A stretch of 53,912 bases of DNA from Chara braunii (GCA_003427395.1 BFEA01000657.1:225631-279542), one strand, 5' to 3'; positions 30,200 to 41,815 are shown, numbered from the stretch's first letter. Notes: a model not told the origin generated them from the letters alone. Numbers and translations: made by a program.

Positions 30200-31173
30200 G
30201 GGGATTCATGATACCATTTTAGGCATTCCATGTGGAAGACAGGGTGGACACAACTCATGTCGGGGGGAGTTGGAGTTTGTAGCTGACGTCGGAGGTTTTT
30301 TCAATGATGGGGAAGGGTCTGAACCATTTGTTCGAGAGTTTCTTTGACAATCCATGTTAGGGTTCAAAGCGTTCGGTGGAGAGCCAGACTTTGTCCCCGA
30401 CTTTGAATTGCAAGTCTCATCGGTGTTTGTTAATCTTGTTTGCTTGTTGTTCTTGTGTTCTTTCAAGGGCTTCGGTTGCTTCTCTGAAGAGTCGATTCAT
30501 TGTTGCTACCCATTCATTGAGGGAAGGGCAGGGTGTGGAGGGGTTGAGCTGCGAGGGAAGCAGGAAGTCGGAGGGCAAGCGAGGATGGTAGCCAAGATCG
30601 AGGTGGAACGGGGACATGCTAGTGGAAGGGCAGACGACGTTGTTATAGGTGATCTTGGCGGCCGTGAGCAACTGGTCCTAGTCGTGTTGGTGTGGATGAC
30701 AATACTTCCGCAGGATTCTTTGGAGAGTATCGTTCATCTTCTCGGTTTGTCCATCGGTCTGGGGGTGGAATTCAGTGTTGTACTCGAGTGTGGTTCCATA
30801 TGCTTTGAAGAGGTGTTTCCAGAATCGTGAGAGGAAGCACGGTCACCGATGATGTTCTCGTGGAGAGGCCGTAATGGCATGCGACATAATTGAAGAAGAG
30901 GGTGGCGACGTCTTTGGCACTGCGCGAAGTCATACGATAGACAATGACGTAGATGCAATCATGCCCACGGTCGGTCTTGGGGAGGCCGCACACGAAGTCC
31001 ATGGAGATGGACTGCCACCTGTGAGTTGGGATGGGCAATGATTGGAGCTTGCCGGGTTTGGCCTGGTTCGAGGGGTTGACAGCTTGACATGTGGGGCATG
31101 AGCGAATGTATGCTTTGACGTCAGCGAGCAGGGAAGGCCAGTAGAAGTAGCAGGAGATGGTATCGAAGGTTTT
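30200..31173 (-). pseudogene. Element A integrase core and C-terminus
   Basis: Readable blocks: HRWQSISMDFVCGLPKTDRG with the first catalytic Asp (30970-31030); a damaged middle where the second Asp is lost to frameshifts; EFHPQTDGQTEKMNDTLQRI with the catalytic Glu (30720-30775); LLTAAKITYNNVV (30640-30675); and LQFKVGDKVWLSTERFEP (30370-30430). Inactive. Confidence 0.8.
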
Positions 31174-32143
31174 TTAGAAACCGAGGTGTCCTGCGGTCTT
31201 GGCATCGTGGTGCTCGACCAAGGGTTGAGTACGGAGACCACGTGTGTCGGGGACGCAAAGTCGGCGAGTGCCTTTGGTATCGATGTAGAGAAGGTTGTCG
31301 TGAAGCGAGTAGTCGGGGAGTGGGTCAAGATCGCGGAGCTTGTTGTAGATGGTGGCGAAATCTGGGCAAGAGAAGTAGCCTTGGGTGTATCGGTGATGGA
31401 GTGATGGGAGTTGGATAGGAGTCATGGCGGCGTAGACTTTCTTGGGGGGCTTGTGGTCAGGTCGTCGAGAGAGGGCATCCACAACGCGGTTGCTTTTGCT
31501 GGGGGTGTGGCAAATGGTGAATGTGAATTGGGCAAGGAAGTCTAGCCAGCGGGCTTGGCGTGGAGTGATATCTTTCTTGGAGAGGATGAAGGAGATGATG
31601 GTGTTGTCAGTGCGGATGGTGAAGTATTGCCCGTCGAGGTACGAGCGCCAGATTGTGAGGGCGTGAATCACGGCGAGGGGTTCCTTCTCGTTGGAGGGGT
31701 AATTCATCTCTGCGGGAAGGAGCCTCGGGGTGAGTGGGTGAGTCCTTGATGGAGGGGGTCTCGATAACGTCGCGGGGGAAATGTTGGGACAGTACGGCTC
31801 CAATGGCGAAGTCAGAGACGTTAGTGGTGACATAGAAATGGCGAGTGGGGTCGGCGATCTTGAGGATAGGGGCGGTGGTGATGGTTTGCTGGAGTAAGTC
31901 AAAAGCGTGTTGGCGACGATCGTTCCAATTGAAGGGCTCGTCCTTGCGGGTGGGTTCGTGGAGAGGGTAAGAGATTTTGAAAAAGTTGCGAATGAACGGG
32001 CGGTAATAGTTGGCAAGGCCAAGGAAGGAACGGAGTTGGAGGAGGGTCTTGGGCGGTGGGTACTCGATGAGGGCTGTGACCTTCGAGGCGTCTATACGGA
32101 TGCCTTCAGCGGAGACAATGTGGCTGAGGTATTCGACGCTCAA
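31174..32143 (-). pseudogene. Element A RNase H and integrase zinc finger
   Basis: Begins [19 protein letters not shown], then LRSFLGLANYYRPFIRNF and FYVTTNVSDFAIGAVLSQ (the usual TDAS is TNVS). A frameshift leads to TIRTDNTIISFILSKKDITP, RQARWLDFLAQFTFTICHTP and VVDALSRRPDH, then the zinc-finger approach HHDAKTAGHLGF ending in a stop at 31174. SCPTCQAVN lies just beyond. Confidence 0.85.
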
Positions 32144-32149
32144 AGCGGC

Positions 32150-32740
32150 AAACGCACATTTGTTGAGCTGGCCTACTAGAATTTTTGGTATCGGAGGATC
32201 GAGAGGACTTAGCGAATATACTAGAGGTGGGACTCAAAGGTGGGGCTAAAGATGAGGATGTCATCAAGGTACACGACGACACAGTCTTCGAGGAGGATTG
32301 GAATGTGGCGGGGGCATTGGTGAGTTCGAAAGGCATTACGAGGAACTGATAGTGCCCGAATCGAGAGCGGAATGCGGTTTTATGGGTGTCCTCCTCGCGG
32401 ATTTGGATCTGGTGGAAGCCATTGCGAAGTTCAATCTTAATGAAATATCTGGCTCCACGAAGTCGATCAAGGAGCTCGGAGATCCGAGGTAAGGGGTACT
32501 TGTTCTTAATCGTGATCCGGTTCAAGGCGCGGGACGGATTTGGTGAAAGCCACTGCGAAGGTCGATCTTGGTGAAATATTTGGTTCCACTAAGTCGATCA
32601 AGGAGCTTAGAGATCCGAGGAAAGGGGTACTTGTTCTTGATCGTGATCCGGTTCAAGGCGCGGTAGTCTTTTTCAAGGGAGATGAACTTGGCTTAATGAA
32701 CCCTTTTTCAAGGAGCTCATCGAGTTGCCGGTTCATTTCT
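32150..32740 (-). pseudogene. Element A reverse transcriptase
   Basis: Contains [39 protein letters not shown], and YLDDI at 32257-32271 holding the catalytic Asp pair. A diverged tandem duplication of about 130 bp (roughly 32400-32530 and 32530-32660) repeats the segment encoding [12 protein letters not shown]...GFHQ. A frameshift lies between NAPATF and the YLDD block. Inactive. Confidence 0.85.
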
Positions 32741-33530
32741 TAGGCTTTGGGAACCGAGAGTTGGTATGGAGGGCGGCAAGGTGGAGAATGTCTGGGCTCC
32801 AAATCAATGGTATGGGATTAGCTACGATCCAGAGGTAATCCGGCAGGCAGGGACTCGGGGAAGACGTCTTTGAAATTGAGGATAGAGGTGAGGGCGGGGT
32901 CAGAGGGGGGGGCTTGATCGGGTTTGTCCATTGGGAGTAAGTCCTTGAGACTTTCGCGGTCAAGGACAAGGTAATAGTAGGCGGAGTCGGTGCTCATCCA
33001 GGCCATGTGGAGGAATTGATGCGGGGTGACGAAGCCTTGGGAGGTCGGATATGGGAGATAGGGAATGTCAATGGTTGTGTCGGGGGGGTTGGTGAGGCGG
33101 AATGAGTTGGCGGTGGAGATAATGGTGTTGAGGCGGCGTTGTTCGTTGCCTAACCGGACAATCCGATGGAGTCGAGCTTGTTCCTTGACAACATCGGAGA
33201 AGGTGACAAAGGTTGGGTTTGGAAGGAGGGTGGAGGAGCACGAAGCAGTGGGGGGCATCTGAAGTGATGAATCTTGCTACACCTCGGGTTCATCCGATGG
33301 AGAGGGTGTCACCGGGAGGGGGGAGGCAGATGGATTGTCGATGCCAAATGGGTCGTCGGTGGGACGGGGGATGTCATCGGCGGGTTGGCTGATAGACGAG
33401 TTGTCGATGCGGGGACGAGGTCCTGGGGATTGTGTTCAGGACGAGGAGGGACCCGCGCCTGCGGAGGGGGGTGATGCGGAGGTTGCGGGTCGAGGGGCGG
33501 AGGATTGGCGGGTGAATTGTCTAGCATTGG
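32740..33530 (-). pseudogene. Element A protease-RT linker
   Basis: The minus strand reads FVTFSDVVKEQARLHRIVRL (33150-33210) and then DVFPESLPAGLPLDR (32825-32870), the usual peptide just before gypsy RT. HTIDLEPRHSPPCRPPYQLS and [16 protein letters not shown] follow after a stop. A DSG/DTG protease motif was not located; that region may be deleted. Confidence 0.7.
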
Positions 33531-33539
33531 GGCAGTTAG

Positions 33540-35171
33540 TTTGTTGGTCTCCTAACTAGTGACAACGGAAACATCCACCCTTTGCCTGAAGGTAGGCTCT
33601 TTCCTCGGGTGTGAGTATCTTGAGGCGGCCCGGTGGTCCGGGAGTGGCGGCTGGAGCGATCTCTCTTTTCCATTCGCATGAGGTGAATGGAGAGAGTTCG
33701 TCCGGGAGTGATGTGATGTCTAGTGGATTGGAGGGGGTGTCAAGGTCGAGGGAGGTGAACTCGTTCGAGGAGGTGGAGGTGGTGTCCTTAGAGGCGATGT
33801 TGTGGAAGAAGCGAGGGCGGGGAGGGGCCGATGTAAGTGCGGTCTTGTAGGGGGAGAGGATGCGGTCGAGTGGGAGGGTACGAGTGAGGAGGTTGGCGAG
33901 GGTCATGTGGGGCTCCGCTAGGTCTTTGCGGCAGTCGCGCTTAACGCGAGAGATGAAAGTGAAATCATTGACGACGTCAAAGGGGATATGTTGACGAAGC
34001 GAGCGGACGTATTGCACGAAACATTTGGTTGGTCCGTTTTGTTGGAGCCGACAAAATTGGTCGATATAGTCGTCGACCGTTTTCTGTGGGCGGAAGGTGG
34101 AGGTGATGAGGTGGCCCGCTCAAGGAAGGTGTGAGCACGGAGACCGGCGTGATGGCGATTAGACATTTCGGTGTACCACCAGTGAGCAGCATTGTCTAGA
34201 AGTCGGTCGCCCGCGATGGGAAGCCAGTGGATGACGGGGATGCCGTAGAGGGAGAAGGCTTGTTGGAGTTTGGTGAGAAAGAGGACATCCTCATGGGTTG
34301 GCCCGAGAAGGTGGGGATTTCTTTGACGCGGAATGATGGGGGGATCTTGCCTTCTCTGACTTAATGGTGGCAAGGGTATTGAAATCAAGGGTGGGAGAGG
34401 GAGAGTCGAACAGGATGAAATCATTGGCGGGGTTGGTGGGGATGAGATCATTTGGGGGAAGTAGTGGAGGGGCGGGATACATAACTTGTGGAATGATTTG
34501 GGTATAATTGGGGATGGTTGAGGTAATAGTGGAGGTGGATAAGTGCGGTTTTGATTGGGGGGGGACGGTTGATGACTGTGTGACGACAAGGGTTGTCGTC
34601 TTGGGCGAGGGGGGAGTGGTGGATGAGGGTGGGGTGTATAGGTGAACGGTGTTGGTGTGGAGGTTGAAGCGGAGGCTTGTTCGGAAGAGGGGGTGGGTTG
34701 GGGTGTGGAGGAGGGGGGTGTGGTCGTGGTGACGACCGTGATGTCGGGGGAGTTTCCCTCGAGCGTGGTGACACGATCGGAGATGGCGGCCATGGTGGTG
34801 TTGATGGTGGCGAGGGAGGATTTGAGGGCGGTCGACGTTTGGAGGATAGTTGCGAGTTCCGGGGTGGTGGTGGTCGAAGTTGGCTGATCGCTTGCGAGTT
34901 TGCGGGTAATGCTGTTGACGGAGTCAGAACGAGGATCAGACATGTTGATGGAAGATTGGGCCGTGGTGGGGGAAGAGGGGGTGGATGAGTTGGCCGAAGC
35001 GGAAGTGGAGGCGGTAGTAGCGGATATGATAGCGGCAGCGGCGTTGGTGGCGGCGGCGCGTTGGGAGGTCTTGGTTTGGCGTGGTGGCATGTGGAGATGG
35101 GGGGGACAATTCCTATTTACGAGAATGAGGTCTTGGTTTGGCGTGGTGGCATGTGGAGATGGGGGGGACAA
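33540..35171 (-). pseudogene. Element A gag
   Basis: The likely start is the ATG at 35090 (MPPRQTKTSQRAA). A 62-bp tandem duplication (35065-35126/35127-35188) adds a second upstream ATG. The N-terminus is Ser/Thr/Ala- and Pro-rich. A capsid-like piece follows (FLTKLQQAFSLYGIPVIHWL near 34200-34290; AHWWYTEM near 34170). A later frame reads YVRSLRQHIPFDVVNDFTFI (33950-34000). The tail ends in KGGCFRCH followed by a TAG inside the zinc knuckle (33560). In this family gag makes the particle shell. Confidence 0.8.
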
Positions 35172-35190
35172 TTCCTATTTACGAGAATAG

Positions 35191-36120
35191 AGCGTAATCA
35201 AGTGATTTAGCAATGAAGGTGGCAGAGAATCGCAGAGCTTAATTTTTTATTAATTAATTTGAATTTATTCAAAATTAATTTGAGAGTATTTTTCAATAAA
35301 TACGAAATTAGGAGTTTCCAAAGAAATAATTAATTTTGAGAATAATATACTCTGACGAAATTTATTTGGATTTACGTTCGGGTAAGAGAAAGTCAGTTGT
35401 GACTTAATTGAGTTTAGTCGAAATTATTTAAACCACCAGTGCCTCTGAGCCTGTGTTTGCCGACCCTGAATATCACTGCGCTCCGAGTTTGCCGAGCTTG
35501 GGTACCACTCCGTTTTCTTTCTGGTACTCTCACGGAAAGAACGAAAAAAAAACAAAGAAGAAGAAGAAAAGTTGTGGTCATGAATGTCAGAAAAGAAGGG
35601 AAAAAAAAAAAGGAAACAAAGCTTTGGCCGTGATTGCGGTTGTATCCCTACACTATTAAAATCGCTAATGTGACAAATCTCAAATCTAGGCCGTCGTGGT
35701 TCTTACAGGCCCACGACCCAAATCTAAGATCTGGGCCGTCCGGTTGGACTAGACTGACGGCCTAGATAAGCGCGGTCTTAAGATCTTAGGACCGCACCTA
35801 GATCCAGGCCATGGGTTCAGGCCTACCGAACCGACGACTGATATCATTTGCGTGTTGGAGGGGGCCGCGGTACCTACTGGTGGTTTCTTGGCGCAGTACC
35901 TACAGGTGGGGTTTTGTGTTCGGGGAAATGGGTTCCCATAGGCTGCCCGTCATGTGATTACTTTGTGGGCGTGTACTGTGTTTTTGGGTGGGAGCGTGCC
36001 TTTTTGGCGGCGGCATGGGCAAATTCTACGGCGTCGGGAAAGACCCACCCCTATGCTACTCTACACTACACTACCACGCTTGACTTCGACTTGGCATGTG
36101 GATACACACACACACACGGA
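35191..36120 (+). other. AT-rich then mixed noncoding region
   Basis: 35220-35430 is strikingly AT-rich (AATTAATTTGAATTTATTC...) and could be part of element A's 5' LTR. 35650-35830 has GGGCCGT/ACGGCCT-type inverted stretches. No domain is seen. Confidence 0.4.
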
Positions 36121-36175
36121 CAGATTGTCGGGGTTCAACCTCTTGATGAGGCGGTGGAAGTTCGACGAAACAGCC
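36121..36175 (+). ncRNA. Decayed hammerhead ribozyme copy
   Basis: Homologous base by base to 18902-18955: CAGATTGTC, GGGG..CCTC stem I, TTGATGAG, a weakened stem II and CGAAACAG. The first core base is T instead of C (TTGATGAG for CTGATGAG), and stems II and III are damaged. It is probably inactive or weak. It abuts a GA tract and the N gap. Confidence 0.65.
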
Positions 36176-36212
36176 TCTCTCAGTCATCTCAAGCACGCAG
36201 TCGCAAGAGAGT

Positions 36213-36216
<4 letters not shown>

Positions 36217-36284
<68 letters not shown>
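36217..36284 (+). repeat. (GA)n microsatellite at gap edge
   Basis: 68 bp of GA running into the 938-N gap. Confidence 0.97.
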
Positions 36285-37222
36285 NNNNNNNNNNNNNNNN
36301 NNNNNNNNNNNNNNNNNNNNNNNNNNNNNNNNNNNNNNNNNNNNNNNNNNNNNNNNNNNNNNNNNNNNNNNNNNNNNNNNNNNNNNNNNNNNNNNNNNNN
36401 NNNNNNNNNNNNNNNNNNNNNNNNNNNNNNNNNNNNNNNNNNNNNNNNNNNNNNNNNNNNNNNNNNNNNNNNNNNNNNNNNNNNNNNNNNNNNNNNNNNN
36501 NNNNNNNNNNNNNNNNNNNNNNNNNNNNNNNNNNNNNNNNNNNNNNNNNNNNNNNNNNNNNNNNNNNNNNNNNNNNNNNNNNNNNNNNNNNNNNNNNNNN
36601 NNNNNNNNNNNNNNNNNNNNNNNNNNNNNNNNNNNNNNNNNNNNNNNNNNNNNNNNNNNNNNNNNNNNNNNNNNNNNNNNNNNNNNNNNNNNNNNNNNNN
36701 NNNNNNNNNNNNNNNNNNNNNNNNNNNNNNNNNNNNNNNNNNNNNNNNNNNNNNNNNNNNNNNNNNNNNNNNNNNNNNNNNNNNNNNNNNNNNNNNNNNN
36801 NNNNNNNNNNNNNNNNNNNNNNNNNNNNNNNNNNNNNNNNNNNNNNNNNNNNNNNNNNNNNNNNNNNNNNNNNNNNNNNNNNNNNNNNNNNNNNNNNNNN
36901 NNNNNNNNNNNNNNNNNNNNNNNNNNNNNNNNNNNNNNNNNNNNNNNNNNNNNNNNNNNNNNNNNNNNNNNNNNNNNNNNNNNNNNNNNNNNNNNNNNNN
37001 NNNNNNNNNNNNNNNNNNNNNNNNNNNNNNNNNNNNNNNNNNNNNNNNNNNNNNNNNNNNNNNNNNNNNNNNNNNNNNNNNNNNNNNNNNNNNNNNNNNN
37101 NNNNNNNNNNNNNNNNNNNNNNNNNNNNNNNNNNNNNNNNNNNNNNNNNNNNNNNNNNNNNNNNNNNNNNNNNNNNNNNNNNNNNNNNNNNNNNNNNNNN
37201 NNNNNNNNNNNNNNNNNNNNNN
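36285..37222. other. Assembly gap (938 N)
   Basis: All N. Long frames over this interval are artefacts of N translation. Confidence 1.
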
Positions 37223-37385
37223 AGCAAAAAGTAGTGACAACTAGATCCTAGAATGTTGGAGGCCCTAGCCTCAGTCTGGTAACAACTGACTAGTGTATAA
37301 GTCCTAAGAACAGCAAAAGCAGAACAACTAAATCCTAGAATGTCGGAGGCAGTAGCCTCAGTCTGAGAGCAACAAAGCAATCAAC
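37223..37385 (+). repeat. Tandem duplication of ~85 bp
   Basis: ACTAGATCCTAGAATGTTGG and AACTAAATCCTAGAATGTCGG, each followed by AGG..CTAGCCTCAGTCTG / AGG..GTAGCCTCAGTCTG, in direct orientation. Noncoding. Confidence 0.8.
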
Positions 37386-37889
37386 AAGACAACCATATGT
37401 CACATGAGAAGTGTGTCGCACACCAAAGGGTGGGATGNTNTCTGAGGGTGGCGAATGCAGCCTAGGGGTCGAAAACTCCTAAGGGCATCCACACATAGTG
37501 ACAGGGGAAAACACATGTCATCAGGCTCAACGAGGGTAGGGAACTGGGAGCGAACAGAACCAATGACCCTAACAGATAGACCATCAGGGCGGGTAATGCT
37601 CGACTAACGGGTGACCGCTATGGAGGGTCGACCATGCAAGGGAACAAGGGAGCCTGGTATACTGGGCGCACCTAGATGAAGCATGCGGGGCTGCCTAACT
37701 AGGGCGTGAGGGCCGGCGAAGGGTAGAAAGATGATGGATAAGAGAATCATGCAAATGACTCCTAAAGTGAGGGAAGTCGGAGCTAGATCTGTAAGATGGG
37801 AAGCCAGGGCAACGCTACGGTCCCGATGCCTATGCGTATACCAAGGGAGAGCCCAACTCAGAGGAACNCGGNTAAAGGGAGACCATCAT
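37386..37889. other. Unassigned region with ambiguous bases
   Basis: Contains several N residues (37438, 37440, 37868 and others). No motif I trust. Likely the 3' untranslated part or 3' LTR area of element B. Confidence 0.35.
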
Positions 37890-38111
37890 GNGACNCAAGC
37901 AGGGTACTGTACAGGGTAGAGTGGTAAGAGAGTGGCGACGTCTGAAGTAGGCAGAGCGGATCGTGATGAAGTCCATGAAGCCGCCGATGACGTCCACGAT
38001 GAGAAGTTCGGAATGCCGTCGAGGAAGAGCCGCAGCGTCGACGAACTGAAGTAGCAAAACTGATGTGGATGGAGTACTGAGAAGTCAAAGACGTGGGAAG
38101 GTAAGTCAGAG

Positions 38112-38765
38112 TCAATCGTCNTATNGAGCAGGACGACGACGAGTGCGCTGTGGACGCTCAGAAGCATNNGGCTGCTGCTGAAGGTCTGCCTCAGATGGAG
38201 CAGGCTCAACTTCAGCGGTCTCCTCAGCCGGAGGAGAAGGAGGAGGGTCAGTGGGTTGAGGAGCAGTGAACCCAGCACGACGAGCACGGTCATAGGCACG
38301 CACCAACATGCGAGCGTGCTGCAAGTGCTCGAGGGGCTCCCAGGTAGCCTCCTCATCAGGGTAACCCTTCCAACGTACGAGATACTCGACGTGGGGAGGG
38401 TTGTCGTCGGTGACTCGGCGACCAATGATGTTTGAAACGAGGAACTCCTCGTGGCCGTCCACCATGATGGGTGGAGGGCGCTCATGGTCGTCTAGCGAAA
38501 CGCTCAGACGGTCTGCGGTAAGGACGCAGTAACGAGACGTGGTAGACATCATGCGCACGAGCCTGGCATAGGTAGTCGGGCATAAGTGGCGGGCGTCGAT
38601 AAGCACATCATCACCGACCTTGAATGGGTGATCCATCCTCGATCGGTTCGCACGTGCTGCCATGCGAGTTTGGGAGGCGGCTATGTGCTCATGTGCGATC
38701 TTCATAATCGATGTCATGTGTGCAACCCAATCATCCAGCGCGGGACAACTCGTGTCGGAGTGCAT
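38112..38765 (-). pseudogene. Element B integrase C-terminus and chromodomain
   Basis: A 217-codon open block. It begins PALDDWVAHMTSIMKIAHEH, then FKVGDDVLIDARHL, and a chromodomain EEFLVSNIIGRRV ... HVEYLVRWKGYPDEEATWEP, LEHLQHARMLVRAYDRA (38290-38440). An acidic, Pro- and Gln-rich tail follows, with undetermined bases near 38167-38168. The frame is open here, but upstream breaks make the whole nonfunctional. Confidence 0.9.
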
Positions 38766-39505
38766 CTGGGACGGTCGAAGGAAGTCCGCGGGAACACGCG
38801 GGTGATAGGTCGCAATAGTAAGGCGACATCCCCGTGGCTGGCGAGATGGCGTGGTTGTAGGCTATCTCCGCGTGGGCAAGATGGAGATCCCACTGCTGGT
38901 CGTCACGAACAATCTTTCGGAGAATATCCTCGAGAGTCCCGTTCGTGATCTCGGTCTGACCATTAGTCTGAGGATGGTAAGACGAGGAGAAGCGGAGCCG
39001 AGTGCCGTACACCTCGTGGAGCCATCACCAGAATTGGCTGGTAAAGCGCGGGTCACGGTCAGATATGATGCTCAGAGGTAAGCCGTGGTCACACACGACT
39101 CGGTCAAATACGATGTCGGCGACCTCACGTGCACTGATGGCATAGCGGCACGGAACAAAGCGTGCACGCTTCGTGAAGCGGTCCACGACGACCAGGATAG
39201 CATCATGACCGCGAGGGGTCGGAGGACAAAGAGGACCGATAAAGTCCATTGAGCAAACCATAAGGTAGGTGGTTCGCACTGTTCACCTCCTGACAGGTGG
39301 GACACTCTTCGACGTAGGCCTTCACAAAGTCCTTGCGCTTCGGCCAGACGTACAGGCGGCTCACACGAGCCAACGTCTTGTGGAAGCCCATATGATCGGC
39401 AACTGCCTGGTCATGGAACTCTGCAAATGCTCGGACACGTAGCTGTCCAGTGGAGGGCACGCAAATACGGGGCTCTCTGGTGCCTTGTGAACCGTGCCAG
39501 TACAC
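38731..39505 (-). pseudogene. Element B integrase
   Basis: Zinc finger: FHDQAVADHMGFHKTLARVS ... YVEECPTCQ (39300-39420). Core: SMDFIGPLCPPTPRGHDAIL and VVDRFTKRARFVPC with catalytic Asp (39140-39250), IISDRDPRFTSQFW with the second Asp (39030-39070), YHPQTNGQTEITN with the Glu (38930-38975). All three catalytic residues survive, but frames change between the blocks (near 39270 and 39020). Confidence 0.88.
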
Positions 39506-40508
39506 AAGACCATTGTCCCGAGAGAGTAGTTCAGGACGGTCTTGCCACTCCGAAGGGTCGCGTGGATGTCGCGATAGTCGGGGCAGTGGCGGTACTGAGT
39601 GCGAAACTCGTCGATCACCGAGTGGTGGACGGTGCTGACCGAGATGGAAGAGAACTGGATGTGCTCCTGGTCGTGGTCAGGGCGTCGGGATAGGGCATCT
39701 GCGACCCGATTGGTCTCACCCTTAATGTGCTCAGTGGTGAAACTAAACTCGGATAGGTCGCGCCACCAGCGAGCCTGTCGAGGAGTGAGCTTCGGCTTTG
39801 TCAGAAAAGCCTGGACAACAGAGTTGTACGTGCGCTTCGTGAATGGTGCCCCGTGCACGTAGTGACGCCAATGTCGACATAAACTACTGCGAGAACCTCA
39901 TGTTCATCAGCAGTGTAGTTTATCTCGGCGGGCAGGAGCTGACGGGAGTAGAAGGCTATCGGACAATCACCTTAGCGAGACTCGACAGTGCCGTCCTCGG
40001 CGATGGTAGGAGAATAGTCAATAGAAGGCTCGTCAGTAGCTGGACGAGTAGGCCTCAGTCGAGAAGCAGTGGTAGGGGTAGGTGGTGGGAAGCGAGGGAT
40101 ACGAGGATGAGAGGAATCAGGAGATGAAGGGAAGACCTGAAAAAGCTCTGCTCCTACAGCGAAGTCTGACGCGTCGGTGGTAAGGATAAAAGGGTGGTCA
40201 AAATCGGGTAGGTGAAGAACCGGTGCGCATGTCACTGCCTTCTTGAGGGCGCGAAAGGCGTCCTCGTAGAGGGGTGTCAAAGCCCAGGGTGGGTTCTTCC
40301 GGAGGAGGGTGGAGGTAAGGACATAGGAATACCTAGCGTATCCCCGGATGAAGTTACTATAGTAGCTGGTCAGGCCTAGGAAGCTGCGAAGCTGCTTGGC
40401 GGATGTGGGAGCGGGCCCTCCGCAATAGCAGTGATCTTCGCGTCGTCCAATGGAGCCCGATGCCGTGGTTATCGCCGTGTCGACGGCGTGTGACGCACTG
40501 TCGGCCAT
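39361..40508 (-). pseudogene. Element B RT end and RNase H
   Basis: Reads SAKQLRSFLGLTSYYSNFIR (40390), APVLHLPDFDHPFILTTDAS with intact TDAS (40170-40230), then after frame changes TPRQARWWRDLSEFSFTTEH, IKGETNRVADALSRRPDH (39680-39790) and a linker. The YLDD palm of RT is absent; the block starts just after it. Confidence 0.85.
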
Positions 40509-40945
40509 GGGGAGATGACGGACCGGACTGGAGGGGGTCAGAAGAGGTCCGCGTGAGCGGAGGGCGTAGGGGGAAGTCCGCAGTAGAAAGCAGCGAACGG
40601 CGCTAGCAAGGCTAGCACGGGCGCCGTCAAAGGGGGAGGGGTGGTTCGGGTCCAGGGTGCCCGAAGAGGACTGGGAAGTTGGGGGGTTTTGAGGAACCCT
40701 AAACCCTACAAAAACCCTAAGAAAACCCTAACCGAGGTTCAAGGCTGGGGTAGGGTACCGGTGACCTAATCAAGAAAGTAAAATAGCAACCATAGGGGGG
40801 GGGGGGAGACGAGAGAAAAATGAATAAACAATGATATTTCAAGAGGAAATAAAAATAAGTAAGAAAATAAATAAATAATGAATAATAAAATAATTTAAAA
40901 AATAAGTAAAAAGATGTGAAGAGAAACAATATTTATTTATTTTTT
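40509..40945. other. Noncoding; short telomere-like CCCTAA cluster
   Basis: 40693-40732 holds AACCCTAAACCCTA and two more AACCCTAA-like units, then A/T-rich sequence with a poly(G) run (40797-40806). No coding evidence. Confidence 0.5.
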
Positions 40946-41271
40946 TGAAATTTTCGGCAGCATTTCCCTACCCCCCACGGGGTTAAGAATGTGCCAAGGG
41001 AAAAGGAGAGACCGAGGTGTGCACACTAGAGATGCTGCAAATAAATAAATAAAAAGAAATTTCAGAAAATAAATAAAAAATAATAAATAAATAAATAAGT
41101 AAATAAGTGTGTGAGGAGGTGGGGAGAAACGGGTTATCTGATTTTTCAAAAATTTTGGCAGTATTTCGTTATCCCCATGGGGTCGAAGTGTGCCGAAAAG
41201 ACTAAGCAAGAGAAAATCAGAAAATTTCGGCAGCACTTCGGTACCCCCACGGGGTCAAAACGTGTCGAAAG
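40946..41271 (+). repeat. Three copies of a hairpin-capable ~50-bp unit
   Basis: Units near 40947-41000, 41149-41198 and 41221-41271 read A.TTTCGGCAGCATTTC, G.TACCCCCACGGGGTC and A..GTGCCGAAA. TTTCGGCA can pair with TGCCGAAA, and CCCC with GGGG. They are separated by AAATAAAT-rich spacers. Confidence 0.85.
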
Positions 41272-41815
41272 CAAGAAAGGCTAACACCTAATCAGATTTA
41301 GGGTTGCCGTAGAGAAAATCGAATTTTCCAGAATAAATAGAAAAATGAAATAAATCAGAAAATGAGAAAAGAAGGTGGGAAAGAAGATACTTCGAATTTT
41401 TGAGAAAAAAAGAAAAGATAAATCAAAAGAGAGGTGGAAAGAAGAAAAACAGAGAAATTTTCGAAGTAGGGGGGGAAGGGGAGTGAAAAGTGAGGGAGAA
41501 AAGAAAGAAATAGGTGGGGGGAAAGAAAAAGATGAAGTGGGAGGTAGGGGGATGGGGTGGTGGTAGTTGGGGGAGAGGAGGGATGGGGAAAGGTGGACAG
41601 GGATCAAGAAGCAAAGAGAAAAGGAGGAAGAAAAGAAAGAAATAAAAGAAGGAGAGTNAAAGAATNGGTGTTGGGAGAAAGGTGGGGTGGGGAAGATAAA
41701 AGGAGGAGAGAAAGATGCAGTGGAAGGTGGGGGAAAGAGAGGGGGTGAGTAAGAGGAGAGAGGAGAGGTAGGGAGAATGGGTTANNNGANGGAGAGGGGA
41801 GAAGGGANTGATACC
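41272..41815 (+). repeat. Purine-rich low-complexity region
   Basis: About 540 bp nearly devoid of C on the + strand (AGAAAAG, GGGGAAGGGG), with several N. Pro/Ser/Phe-rich frames on the minus strand are compositional. Confidence 0.8.

Larger units (their letters stand above)
29541..35190 (-). mobile_element. Ty3/gypsy chromovirus-like element A, decayed
   Basis: Minus-strand order: gag (35090-33540), protease/linker (33530-32740), RT (32740-32150), RNase H (32143-31500), integrase (31330-30200), chromodomain (30110-29920), proline-rich tail. Neither LTR could be delimited; 29246-29540 and 35191-35640 are candidate regions. Many stops, frameshifts and tandem duplications show it is dead. Confidence 0.88.

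Noticed and set aside
35848-37251. Long open frames across the gap on both strands
   Set aside because: They consist mostly of N and translated GA repeat.
40693-40732. Interstitial telomere
   Set aside because: Only about four imperfect CCCTAA-type units; too short and irregular for a telomeric array.
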